From Candidatus Kuenenia stuttgartensis (GTDB lineage: Bacteria > Planctomycetota > Planctomycetia > Gemmatales > Gemmataceae), in NCBI GenBank assembly GCA_945875585.1, contig CAMCLK010000005.1:1-64000 (forward strand): 64,000 nucleotides of DNA, in the 5' to 3' direction. Numbering within the stretch: position 1 is the first letter of the stretch; each line of letters starts with the position of its first letter. A program made the position numbers and the translations under genes. Of this stretch, positions 1-7,068 are shown piece by piece. The notes below the pieces were generated by a model, which worked only from the letters and a program-made list of their open reading frames with translations, had not been told where the DNA came from and did no database searches.

Positions 1-1
1 G

Positions 2-160
2 GACGGCTGGGGCATTCACATGAGCATTCGCGGCGGCTGGGTGTGGAATCTGTGGGGGCGCGATTGCGTGGTGGTGCACCTCAAGAAGGGCACTCTGAGG
101 ATTGGAACAGACGATGCTGCAAATTTTGAGGTTTTTCTTCAGGGAAAGGTTGGTGGGTGA
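2..160 (+). CDS. C-terminal fragment of an unknown protein
   Basis: An open frame enters from the left edge and stops at TGA 158-160, giving about 52 residues. The fragment is rich in Gly, Trp and Val and ends with a GTLRIGTDDAANFEVFLQGK-type segment. This resembles the end of small PH-like (bPH2-type) domains of predicted membrane-associated proteins, where a strand carrying a Thr-Asp-Asp motif precedes the last helix. That likeness is recalled, not searched. The start and any membrane segments lie outside the window, so function cannot be assigned. The next gene, folD, converges from the opposite strand. Confidence 0.55.
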   Translation, partial: DGWGIHMSIRGGWVWNLWGRDCVVVHLKKGTLRIGTDDAANFEVFLQGKVGG

Positions 161-484
161 TTCCGCTTCAGGTTTTTTTGATATCTGTTCGGTCATATGC
201 CGTTCAAGCAAATGGAATATGGCCTGATTCTGATTTCGCCCATGCTGTGGCGAAGAGCCCCGCACGACTGAGTAAGGGGCCACAGACTCCCTAGCAGAAG
301 CCTGTTAGGCAATACAATGACTTCAGATTTCGAATCTTGGCGCGTGGCCCCTTACTCAGTCGTGCGGGGCTCTTCGATGTAATTGGGTTGCCGCACATAT
401 GACTTCAAAAACATAAGCAACCACAAAGTAATGGAGTGATTTTATGAGGCAAAGGCGGCAGTTGATGTGACCAGAAGCAGTCGC
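161..484. other. Intergenic region between convergent genes
   Basis: This 324-base stretch lies between the end of the left-edge gene and the end of folD. I see no coding frame worth calling. A T-run at about 173-180 follows the first stop codon without a clear stem, so it is at best a weak terminator. The centre is occupied by the large inverted repeat at 251-376, described separately. Confidence 0.7.
251..376. repeat. Perfect 33-bp inverted repeat with a 60-bp structured loop
   Basis: Bases 251-283 are exactly the reverse complement of 344-376, and the match stops abruptly on both sides. The 60-base spacer holds two smaller hairpins. One is formed by about 290-297 with 302-309 (one G-T pair). 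The other is a short AGATT/AATCT stem near 325-337. The whole could fold as a cruciform or three-way structure. It may be a non-autonomous mobile element (MITE or REP-like) or a strong bidirectional transcription barrier between convergent genes. There is no transposase nearby and no obvious target duplication. I noticed no second copy of the arms in the window. Confidence 0.9.
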
Positions 485-517
485 CTAAACACCCTCCGCG
501 GCGCGGAGGGTGTTTAG
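485..517. repeat. 16-bp palindrome overlapping the folD stop codon
   Basis: Bases 485-500 pair perfectly with 502-517 around a single central base, so a transcript would form a GC-rich hairpin whose innermost pairs must open to make a loop. The left arm contains the folD stop codon and last codons. No T-run follows on the folD strand, so this is not a classic intrinsic terminator, although it could stabilise the folD 3' end. Confidence 0.8.
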
Positions 518-1339
518 CAATAACATGGCGATTGTCATCGGGCCCACGCCGCCCGGTACCGGAGTGATAGCCTTGGCAATGCGGGCCACTTCGTCGTAAG
601 CAACATCCCCACATAAAGTTCCGTCGGGAAGCCGATGGATGCCCACATCGATCACCACTGCTCCGGGCTGAATCATGTCCGCGGTAACCCATCGGGGTTG
701 GCCGAGTGCAGCCACGACGATTTCTGCTTGCCGCAACAGGCCCGGAATGTTGTTGGAGCGGCTATGGCAGACAGTAACCGTGGCATCAATGCCCTTTTGC
801 AGGAGCACAAGGGCGAGGCTTTTGCCAACGATACTGCTGCGACCAAGAATCACCACCTTTTTGCCCGCCCATTCAATGCCAGAGCGCACACCTAGTTGCC
901 AGACCCCCTGAGGTGTACATGGCAGGTACCGCGGGCGACCATCAGCCAATAGCCCTAGATTGTCCGGGTGTAAGCCATCCACATCTTTGGCGGGATCGAT
1001 CGCATCCAGTACGGCTGCAGTGTCGAGGTGACTTGGAAGTGGCAACTGCACAAGTATGCCATGAACAGCGACGTCCGCATTCAATTGGTTGATAAGCTTA
1101 ACAAGATCCGATTGGCTGATATCTGCGGGCATCTGGTGCAGCCAACTGGTCATGCCTGCTTTGTCGCATGCTTGGCGCTTATTTCGCACATAAACTTGGC
1201 TGGCAGGATTCTCCCCCACCAACACTGCTGCAAGGCCGGGTACTATTCCAGTTTTTTGAAGCAGGCGGGCGGTATCGGCACCAATCTCTTCGCGGATGGC
1301 CAAGGCAACTGCTTTGCCATCGATGATTTGTGCACTCAT
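485..1339 (-). CDS. folD: Bifunctional methylenetetrahydrofolate dehydrogenase / methenyltetrahydrofolate cyclohydrolase
   Basis: FolD interconverts 5,10-methylene-, 5,10-methenyl- and 10-formyl-tetrahydrofolate with NADP in the cytosol, feeding purine and formyl-methionine synthesis. The 284-residue product has the usual family length. The catalytic-domain segment around residues 48-62 carries Tyr50 and Lys54, matching the known active-site positions. A QLPLP segment follows, then the nucleotide-binding GRSSIVGKS loop near 165-173, and PGGVGPMT near the C-terminus. It is last of three coupled genes: its ATG at 1337-1339 overlaps the stop of the upstream unknown gene by four bases. Both domains look intact. 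Confidence 0.97.
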   Translation of the reverse strand: MSAQIIDGKAVALAIREEIGADTARLLQKTGIVPGLAAVLVGENPASQVYVRNKRQACDKAGMTSWLHQMPADISQSDLVKLINQLNADVAVHGILVQLPLPSHLDTAAVLDAIDPAKDVDGLHPDNLGLLADGRPRYLPCTPQGVWQLGVRSGIEWAGKKVVILGRSSIVGKSLALVLLQKGIDATVTVCHSRSNNIPGLLRQAEIVVAALGQPRWVTADMIQPGAVVIDVGIHRLPDGTLCGDVAYDEVARIAKAITPVPGGVGPMTIAMLLLNTLRAAEGV

Positions 1340-1713
1340 GATGATTCCATCAGGGGGTTTGAATAATCCACGGAGGTGTCTGCAGCGCGCCTAATGATGG
1401 CTCCCTGCCAGTCTGCAAGATCAACCAAGGCTTCGCATTCGCTCGTCAATTCACCCAGAACGAAAACAGCATTGGCCATGCGGCACGCGGACTCTGCCTG
1501 CGACCACGCATGAGCATCGAGGGGTTCGTTCGCTTGAGGTTGGCCAAGATTGATGTGCCCACCGATACCAATCACAAGACAGCCAGCGGACATGGGTAGT
1601 GACGGATCCAGTGGCAAGCCAGTGGCAGCGTGAGTTCCCACAATGGCAACAACCCGGGGCCCTTGGTAGGCACCCGGGTTATGGTCATGCGATGAGCAGC
1701 CTTCGTGCGTCAC
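1336..1713 (-). CDS. Unknown 125-residue protein between peroxiredoxin and folD
   Basis: I do not recognise this family. The frame starts with GTG at 1713, overlapping the peroxiredoxin stop as GTGA, and ends in an overlap with the folD start. This tight double coupling argues that it is a real gene. The N-terminal 20 residues are rich in His and Gly, then a hydrophobic strand (VVAIVG) is followed by alternating Gly-rich and helical segments, including [14 protein letters not shown]. There is no signal peptide and no membrane segment. The pattern suggests a small soluble alpha/beta protein. A later internal start is possible, which would shorten the His-rich head. Confidence 0.65.
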   Translation of the reverse strand: MTHEGCSSHDHNPGAYQGPRVVAIVGTHAATGLPLDPSLPMSAGCLVIGIGGHINLGQPQANEPLDAHAWSQAESACRMANAVFVLGELTSECEALVDLADWQGAIIRRAADTSVDYSNPLMESS

Positions 1714-2300
1714 GAATTGGCTTTCTCGAAGTATTCGCGCGATCCCTTAGGGTCGGCTTTCATGGTTGGGTCACCCTGCTTCCAGTTAGCGGGGCACACT
1801 TCGCCGTGGGTCTCGAACTGTTGCAACGCATCGATGAGGCGCAAGGCTTCGTCTACGCTACGGCCCAATGGCAGGTCATTGACCAGCATGTGCCGAAGAA
1901 CGCCTGCCTTGTCGATCAGGAACAGGCCACGCAGGGCAACGCTTTCGTCGGGGAGAAGAACACCGTAATCCTTGGCAATGCGCTTGGTGAGGTCAGCAAT
2001 AAGGGGGTACCGAACGCTACCGAGACCACCCTGAGTACGGGGCGTTTGGTTCCAGGCCAAGTGCGAGAACTGGCTGTCCACAGAGACGCCAAGAACCTCG
2101 GTGTTGCGCTTCTGGAATTCAGCAAGCTTCTGATCGAAAGCAATGATTTCGGTTGGGCAAACAAAGGTGAAGTCGAGGGGGTAAAAGAAGAGGACAACGT
2201 ACTTGCCAAGGTAATCGTGGAGGTTGATGGTTTTGAACTCGTGTCCCACAACGGCAGTGGCAGTGAACACAGGTGCAGGCTGGGTGACAAACGCGCGCAT
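1710..2300 (-). CDS. Typical 2-Cys peroxiredoxin (AhpC/TSA family)
   Basis: Reduces hydrogen peroxide and organic hydroperoxides in the cytosol with thiol electrons. I start at ATG 2298-2300, which has a GAGGTC ribosome site just upstream and gives [10 protein letters not shown] at the expected N-terminus of the fold. The frame stays open to 2390, but that extension has no family likeness. The 196-residue protein has the peroxidatic cysteine at Cys48 in [10 protein letters not shown] and the resolving cysteine at Cys169 in GEVCPANW, so it belongs to the typical 2-Cys class. It heads a coupled set with the unknown gene and folD. No dedicated AhpF reductase is adjacent, so electrons presumably come from thioredoxin. 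Confidence 0.95.
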   Translation of the reverse strand: MRAFVTQPAPVFTATAVVGHEFKTINLHDYLGKYVVLFFYPLDFTFVCPTEIIAFDQKLAEFQKRNTEVLGVSVDSQFSHLAWNQTPRTQGGLGSVRYPLIADLTKRIAKDYGVLLPDESVALRGLFLIDKAGVLRHMLVNDLPLGRSVDEALRLIDALQQFETHGEVCPANWKQGDPTMKADPKGSREYFEKANS

Positions 2301-2460
2301 GATGACCTCGCAGGCTTCAAGAGAAAATCGGTCAAGCGTATAATTAATAGTTAGGAGGTAGACCGGGCAATGGTCAATGGCTTCCGTCATCTGAGAGCAG
2401 ATTATGAGATTGTCTGGGGGAGATGGGACTTGAATCCTGCCGCGTGACTCCTAGCAGAAT

Positions 2461-2469
2461 AGTATAGCA
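2461..2469 (-). promoter_or_regulatory. Candidate extended -10 promoter for the peroxiredoxin set
   Basis: Read on the minus strand this is TGCTATACT, a TGn extended -10 followed by a five-of-six match to TATAAT, with no good -35 at 17 bases. A start near 2454 would leave a leader of about 150 bases before the peroxiredoxin ATG. An AT-rich stretch near 2336-2350 is a possible second promoter. Confidence 0.35.
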
Positions 2470-2475
2470 ATGCGT

Positions 2476-2496
2476 GGGATCGCGACCGGCGATCCC
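2476..2496. other. 8-bp stem, 5-base loop hairpin in the divergent intergenic region
   Basis: GGGATCGC at 2476-2483 pairs perfectly with GCGATCCC at 2489-2496 around GACCG. It lies between the divergent peroxiredoxin and ABC-ATPase genes, 33 bases before the ATPase start and next to the candidate minus-strand promoter. It could be an operator dyad or a leader hairpin. No T-run follows, so a terminator is unlikely. Confidence 0.4.
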
Positions 2497-2529
2497 TAGG
2501 CACCACAAGCTACCGGGGAATGATCGCCG

Positions 2530-3504
2530 ATGATGGTCGACATCCAACATCTCACGAAATTTTTCGGACCCGTACTGGCCGTCAGCGATGTGTCGTTGCG
2601 CATTGAAGCCAACGAAATCGTGGGCTTGCTTGGAAACAACGGGGCAGGGAAAAGCACCTTGATGCGCATGCTGACCACCTATTTGCCCGCTACCAGCGGT
2701 CGAATCATGGTGGACGGCTTCGACGTATTGACGCAGTCTCAGGATGTGCGCAGGCGAATAGGTTATTTGCCAGAAAGTATTCCGCTTTATCCGGAAATGC
2801 GGGTGGAGGAATACCTTCGCTTCAGGGCTCAACTCAAAGGGCTCCAGCGGTCACAAGTCCGAAGCCGTATCGACAGCGTGCTGGGCAGGTGCCGTCTGAT
2901 GGATGTGCGCCGCCGTTTGTGTGGCACGCTTTCCAAAGGTTTCAGGCAGCGTGTGGGTCTGGCAGATGCCCTTCTTGCCGATCCTGCCTTGCTGATTCTT
3001 GATGAACCAACCGATGGCTTGGATCCTGGCCAAAAGCAGGAAGCTTTGGCTTTGCTGCGCGATCTCGGCCGCGAACACACCATTCTGTTCAGCTCCCACC
3101 TGCTGGGCGAGGTCGAGACCCTCGTCAGCCGTGTCGTCATTCTCCGCCGAGGGCATCTGGCGTTGGACAAGCGCATCGAGGAACTTCGTGAAGAGGCCAA
3201 CCGCGAACGTACCCTGCGTTTCGAAGTGCGGGGCGAAGCCAAAGCGGTTGAGGCGGCACTGAATGCCTGCGCTACTGTGGATGCTGTCAAATCAATCGCC
3301 TACTCTCAACTGCCAGATGGCTGGACTCAGGGGGAACTCAGGTTACCCGGAGCCATGGATCCGCGTGAAGAACTGGTCCGCCGGATGTCAACGGCAGGAG
3401 TAGGGCTGAGGCATATTGAATTCCACCGTCCATCGCTGCAAGACCGCTGGAACGAAATCAACAACCGCGACGTTGCGACGCTCAGGCAGAAAACAACCGC
3501 CTGA
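2530..3504 (+). CDS. ABC transporter ATPase, GldA/NosF type
   Basis: ATP-binding subunit of an ABC-2 exporter. The 324-residue product has Walker A GNNGAGKST at 35-43, an ABC signature LSKGFRQ at 134-140, Walker B LLILDEP at 154-160 and a switch His in FSSHLLGEV. It also has the roughly 100-residue C-terminal tail common in GldA-like proteins. The start is ATG 2530, with a second in-frame ATG immediately after. It begins a four-gene exporter set followed by permease, GldG-like and DUF4340 genes. In Bacteroidetes the homologous Gld proteins serve gliding motility. In planctomycetes the same set is common but its substrate is unknown, so motility should not be assumed. Confidence 0.93.
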   Translation: MMVDIQHLTKFFGPVLAVSDVSLRIEANEIVGLLGNNGAGKSTLMRMLTTYLPATSGRIMVDGFDVLTQSQDVRRRIGYLPESIPLYPEMRVEEYLRFRAQLKGLQRSQVRSRIDSVLGRCRLMDVRRRLCGTLSKGFRQRVGLADALLADPALLILDEPTDGLDPGQKQEALALLRDLGREHTILFSSHLLGEVETLVSRVVILRRGHLALDKRIEELREEANRERTLRFEVRGEAKAVEAALNACATVDAVKSIAYSQLPDGWTQGELRLPGAMDPREELVRRMSTAGVGLRHIEFHRPSLQDRWNEINNRDVATLRQKTTA

Positions 3505-3551
3505 AAACAGCGCAATGGCATTTAATCTATTCGCGATCCGGAGACCGTACC

Positions 3552-5117
3552 ATGGCTGAATTGAATGAAATGCTGTCCGCACCCAAAGCCGACGAATCCT
3601 CGGAACCCCGGTTGGATGGCCCGGGTCCATCGCAAATGATGGAAGACGAACTAGCAATGCCACGGATGGTGGGTATTGCCTCGGTGATGGCGTTGATTAT
3701 TGGTTTTGTGGCAGTGGGATTCGGCTTGCAGGACCGTTCGTTCGCCATTGGCCCAGGCCTTGGACTTCTGTTCATGATCGCTGGCCTGACAGGCTTGGTG
3801 GTCCATGCGTTTATGGAAGAAGACGCGACCTTGCGTTTGGCCTTTTTTGGTGCCGGCGTCGTGGGTGCGCTTGCAGGGACCGGCGTCTTGTTTCTGTCCG
3901 ACTGGAGCGTTGCTGGGCGTGCCCTTGGTGCCATTATCGCATTTGTGGCGTTGCCTTTGCTTTTGTCGGTCGCTCGTGGTTCATCTGCCCAGCAACCCGT
4001 TCTTGGGTTTGTACCGCGAGGGTTGCTGATTGCTGGGATTGCGCTTTTGACCATCGGGCTGGCTTGGCTTTTCCGCTTGAGCGAACGCGGTGAATTCGAA
4101 AACATTGGTTTACCCCTGGTGCTTTCGGCTCTTGGCGGGGCATACTTTTTGGGAGTATTGGGATTTTTAGGCTGGGAATCCGAGCTGGGTAATCGCTCGG
4201 GTTGGTTGGCAACGCTGGGTGGCTTGGCGATAGCCCTGCTGGCCTTGCTACGCTCCTTGGCCCACGAGGCGGGTTGGTGGCCCGCGCTGGGTTCCGCTTA
4301 CTTTGTTCCGGGCGGTTACCTCATTGTTTTGGTTTCGCTGCTGTTGGCCGGTGCGTCGTATGCAACTGTGTCCGATCGCCCCACGCTGGTAGTGGCCCGT
4401 CGTGAACTGGAAGCTTTCTTTTACTCGCCGATCGCCTATTTTGTTCTGATATCGTTCGCCTTGGCGACGTGGTTCAGTTACCAGAATTTTCTGGGCAACC
4501 TTGCCGAGGGTCGGGTGCTTGAACCCATTCTGAACTATTATGTTATTGAACTGTTCTTGATCATCTGTCTGCTCTTTTCCGTGCCCCTAATCACCATGCG
4601 GTTACTGAGCGAAGAAATGCGCGCGGGCACGCTGGAAGTATTGTTGACAGCCCCTGTCGACGAGACAGCAGTTGTGCTTGGCAAGTTTCTGGCGGCGTTC
4701 GTCATGTTCATGTCGCTGTGGCTGCCATTCGCGCTTTATTTGTTGTCACTCCCCGTGGCGGCGCAGCCCGGTTTCGACTTCCGCCCTTTGCTCAGCTTTG
4801 CTGTCGTGCTTTCCGCGACCGGTGCCGGATTTGTAGCCATGGGGCTGCTGTTCAGTGCCGTATCGAGCAACCAGCTTGTGGCGGGAGCGCTCACGCTGGT
4901 TGGCATGATCGGCTTGCTCGTGCCTTACATCCTTCAGTTCAGGCTGATGGAGACCAGCGGTTGGGGAACTGTGTTGAACCACATCTCGTTCCTCAGCGGC
5001 TGGGAAAGCGCGCTGGAAGGGAAGTTGATCCCTCGGCAATTGGTGTTTTCGTTATCCTTGACCGTGTTTTGCCTGTTCTGCGCCGGCAAGGCGCTTGAGT
5101 CTCGCAAGTGGAAATAA
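3552..5117 (+). CDS. ABC-2 permease, GldF-like, with an extra N-terminal membrane domain
   Basis: Membrane partner of the preceding ATPase. The C-terminal part (from about residue 275) looks like a standard GldF/NosY permease: an RRELEAFFYSPIAYFVL opening, a long periplasmic loop, then MRLLSEEMRAGTLEVLLTAP, the coupling-helix region typical of these permeases. Before this sit about 270 residues with roughly seven additional hydrophobic helices separated by short loops, so the protein (521 residues) is about twice the usual length. A charged, helix-free head of about 35 residues precedes the first membrane helix. A GGAGACC ribosome site supports ATG 3552. The extra domain may be a fused second membrane subunit. 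Confidence 0.9.
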   Translation: MAELNEMLSAPKADESSEPRLDGPGPSQMMEDELAMPRMVGIASVMALIIGFVAVGFGLQDRSFAIGPGLGLLFMIAGLTGLVVHAFMEEDATLRLAFFGAGVVGALAGTGVLFLSDWSVAGRALGAIIAFVALPLLLSVARGSSAQQPVLGFVPRGLLIAGIALLTIGLAWLFRLSERGEFENIGLPLVLSALGGAYFLGVLGFLGWESELGNRSGWLATLGGLAIALLALLRSLAHEAGWWPALGSAYFVPGGYLIVLVSLLLAGASYATVSDRPTLVVARRELEAFFYSPIAYFVLISFALATWFSYQNFLGNLAEGRVLEPILNYYVIELFLIICLLFSVPLITMRLLSEEMRAGTLEVLLTAPVDETAVVLGKFLAAFVMFMSLWLPFALYLLSLPVAAQPGFDFRPLLSFAVVLSATGAGFVAMGLLFSAVSSNQLVAGALTLVGMIGLLVPYILQFRLMETSGWGTVLNHISFLSGWESALEGKLIPRQLVFSLSLTVFCLFCAGKALESRKWK

Positions 5118-5174
5118 AACATACAGGGTTGCCTGCGTTGACCCGTCGGAATCGTTCGTGGAGGTGGCGGACTT

Positions 5175-7040
5175 ATGAATGATTGGAAAGCGGAAGAAGC
5201 CCGGGCACGTGAGCGGGTGATCCCCCTTCTCGCCTTGGCCGTTACCGGATTATTGCTGTTTGCAGCCGGTCTGATCATCCCGTGCGTGAAGCGCGACTTT
5301 TACGAAGTGATTTCCGGTGGCGTGACCCAGTGGCGGGCCCGTCCGTTTCCGTTGATCATGACGGGCCTGCTGCTTGCCTTGGGCATCGCCTGCCTTTTGG
5401 CAGCATCGGTCCTAGGACGTGGTGGCGAGCGTGCCAGCCCCGCGGTTCGTCGCCTGCTCTATGGAGCCAACACCCTTGTCGCGGGCCTGTTCTTGGTAGG
5501 AATTCTCGTTTTTGTGAACGTGCTGAGCACATTGCGTCTGGGGCGATTCGATATCTTCAACCAGACCTTCGATTACACTCAGTCATCGCTTTACACGTTG
5601 GCCCCCAGCACCCGCCAATTCCTGACCAATCTCCGCGAACCCGTTAGCCTTTATTACTTCCACAGTCCGTTCAGTGGTTCAAGCCAGTTCGCCCGTGCTG
5701 AAACCGCTACACTTGTTGAAAATTGCAGGCGTTTACAACCTTCACTTGTCACGTGGGACGTTCTCGAACTACCCGGGGAATCTGGCCTGCGCGATCTTGA
5801 GGAGCTTCGGAAAAAATACCAGTTCCCCGAAGAATTGGGATTATTGGTGGTGATGGGTGGTAATCACGAATTCATCAAAGCTTCAGAACTCGTGTCGCAG
5901 CAGCGTTCCGGTCAGCCGGGCGATCCATCGGCTGGTTCCACACTTCAGTATCTGGGTGAAGGGAAATTGCTGAACACCCTCGTGTATCTTTCGGAAAACA
6001 AAACCAAGGCAACCCTTTACCTGACCACCGGGAATGGCGAATTAACCCGAGAGAATCTCGAACGCACAGGTGGTTGCGCACAGTTGGCAACCATGCTCGA
6101 AAAAGACAGTTACAAGGTTGAATCGCTGCCCTTGGGCCCCAAGTCTGGCACTATTCCCGCGGACGCCGACATCATCATCATGGCAGGTCCCAAAAACGAT
6201 CCCAGCCAGGCGGCACTCGATGCCCTCGAGAAGTTTCTGCAAGGAGGCGCCTCGGGCAAAAAAGGCAAGTTGCTGGTCCTACTCGGGCCTGAACGTGAGC
6301 GCGTGAACGGTACGGTTGGTTTCTCACCGTTTCCCCGTCTGAAGGCTTTGTTGCGTAAATTCAAAGTCGAGGTTACGGACCAGATTGTTGTTTCAGGTGA
6401 AACCCCGCCACCCCACACAACCACCATCGGTGTGGCCAACCCCAAGGTCACCAGCAGCCTAACCAAACCCCTCCGCCGAAATGGCGGCTTGGTGCCGTTT
6501 GAACTTCCGGAAGTCCGCGTGATTGCTTCTGTTCCTTCGGCGCCGGTCGATCCGGGTGCGCCTGCGCCTGCAGCAATGAATGCAGAGTCGTTTTTGATTG
6601 CCTATCCGCGTCTCGATCCTCGCCCTGTTTCCAATCTCAGTCAGGGCTTTGAAGCCCTTGTGAGGTCGAAGGGTTGGGAAGAAGGCAAAAACCCACCAGC
6701 TTCTAATGAGGAAGTTTCCATTGGCGCAGCGGTTCAGGAAGGAATCACGCCACGTTTGGTGGTGCTTGGCAACGCCCGCGCGTTCAACGACGAATATCTG
6801 ACACGTGCCCGTTCCGATATGTCGTTGGAACTGGCTAGCACATGCGTGAACTGGTTGCGTGAACGCTCCAACCTTGGGGCCAAGCCTTCTGATCAGGTAA
6901 AAACCGAACGCAAGACCTACAAACTCGAAATGGATCAGCGTACTGCTGGGTTCAACCGATTGCGATTTCTACCACCTTGCCTAGCGGTACTGATGATCGC
7001 TGGTATGGGCGCTGGCGTGTGGCTTATCCGCCGCCGTTGA
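5175..7040 (+). CDS. GldG-like ABC transporter auxiliary protein
   Basis: The 621-residue product has three N-terminal membrane helices (about 17-38, 57-80 and 95-117), a large extracytoplasmic region and a closing helix near 597-617 with an RRR tail. The segment SLYTLAPSTRQFLTNLREPVSLYYF, from about 137, is the characteristic opening of the ABC_transp_aux (GldG) domain. That domain continues through a Rossmann-like core with ADIIIMAGP near 330. A strong GGAGGTGG site lies upstream of ATG 5175. GldG proteins are thought to sit with GldF in the membrane and handle cargo outside it. The low-complexity Pro/Ala stretch near residues 455-470 is probably a flexible linker. Confidence 0.88.
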   Translation: MNDWKAEEARARERVIPLLALAVTGLLLFAAGLIIPCVKRDFYEVISGGVTQWRARPFPLIMTGLLLALGIACLLAASVLGRGGERASPAVRRLLYGANTLVAGLFLVGILVFVNVLSTLRLGRFDIFNQTFDYTQSSLYTLAPSTRQFLTNLREPVSLYYFHSPFSGSSQFARAETATLVENCRRLQPSLVTWDVLELPGESGLRDLEELRKKYQFPEELGLLVVMGGNHEFIKASELVSQQRSGQPGDPSAGSTLQYLGEGKLLNTLVYLSENKTKATLYLTTGNGELTRENLERTGGCAQLATMLEKDSYKVESLPLGPKSGTIPADADIIIMAGPKNDPSQAALDALEKFLQGGASGKKGKLLVLLGPERERVNGTVGFSPFPRLKALLRKFKVEVTDQIVVSGETPPPHTTTIGVANPKVTSSLTKPLRRNGGLVPFELPEVRVIASVPSAPVDPGAPAPAAMNAESFLIAYPRLDPRPVSNLSQGFEALVRSKGWEEGKNPPASNEEVSIGAAVQEGITPRLVVLGNARAFNDEYLTRARSDMSLELASTCVNWLRERSNLGAKPSDQVKTERKTYKLEMDQRTAGFNRLRFLPPCLAVLMIAGMGAGVWLIRRR

Positions 7041-7068
7041 CACTGGCCATCTCATTGAGGGAATACCA

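Noticed and set aside
1599-2354. Plus-strand frame of 251 codons opposite the peroxiredoxin
   Set aside because: It is the antisense shadow of the peroxiredoxin and the unknown gene; no ribosome site or family likeness.
2412-2450. Sequence on the minus strand looking like a tRNA or tmRNA 3' end (TTCAAGT loop followed by C-rich bases)
   Set aside because: The T-stem has mismatches at the closing pair and two others, and no matching acceptor or D-arm is found upstream on the same strand.
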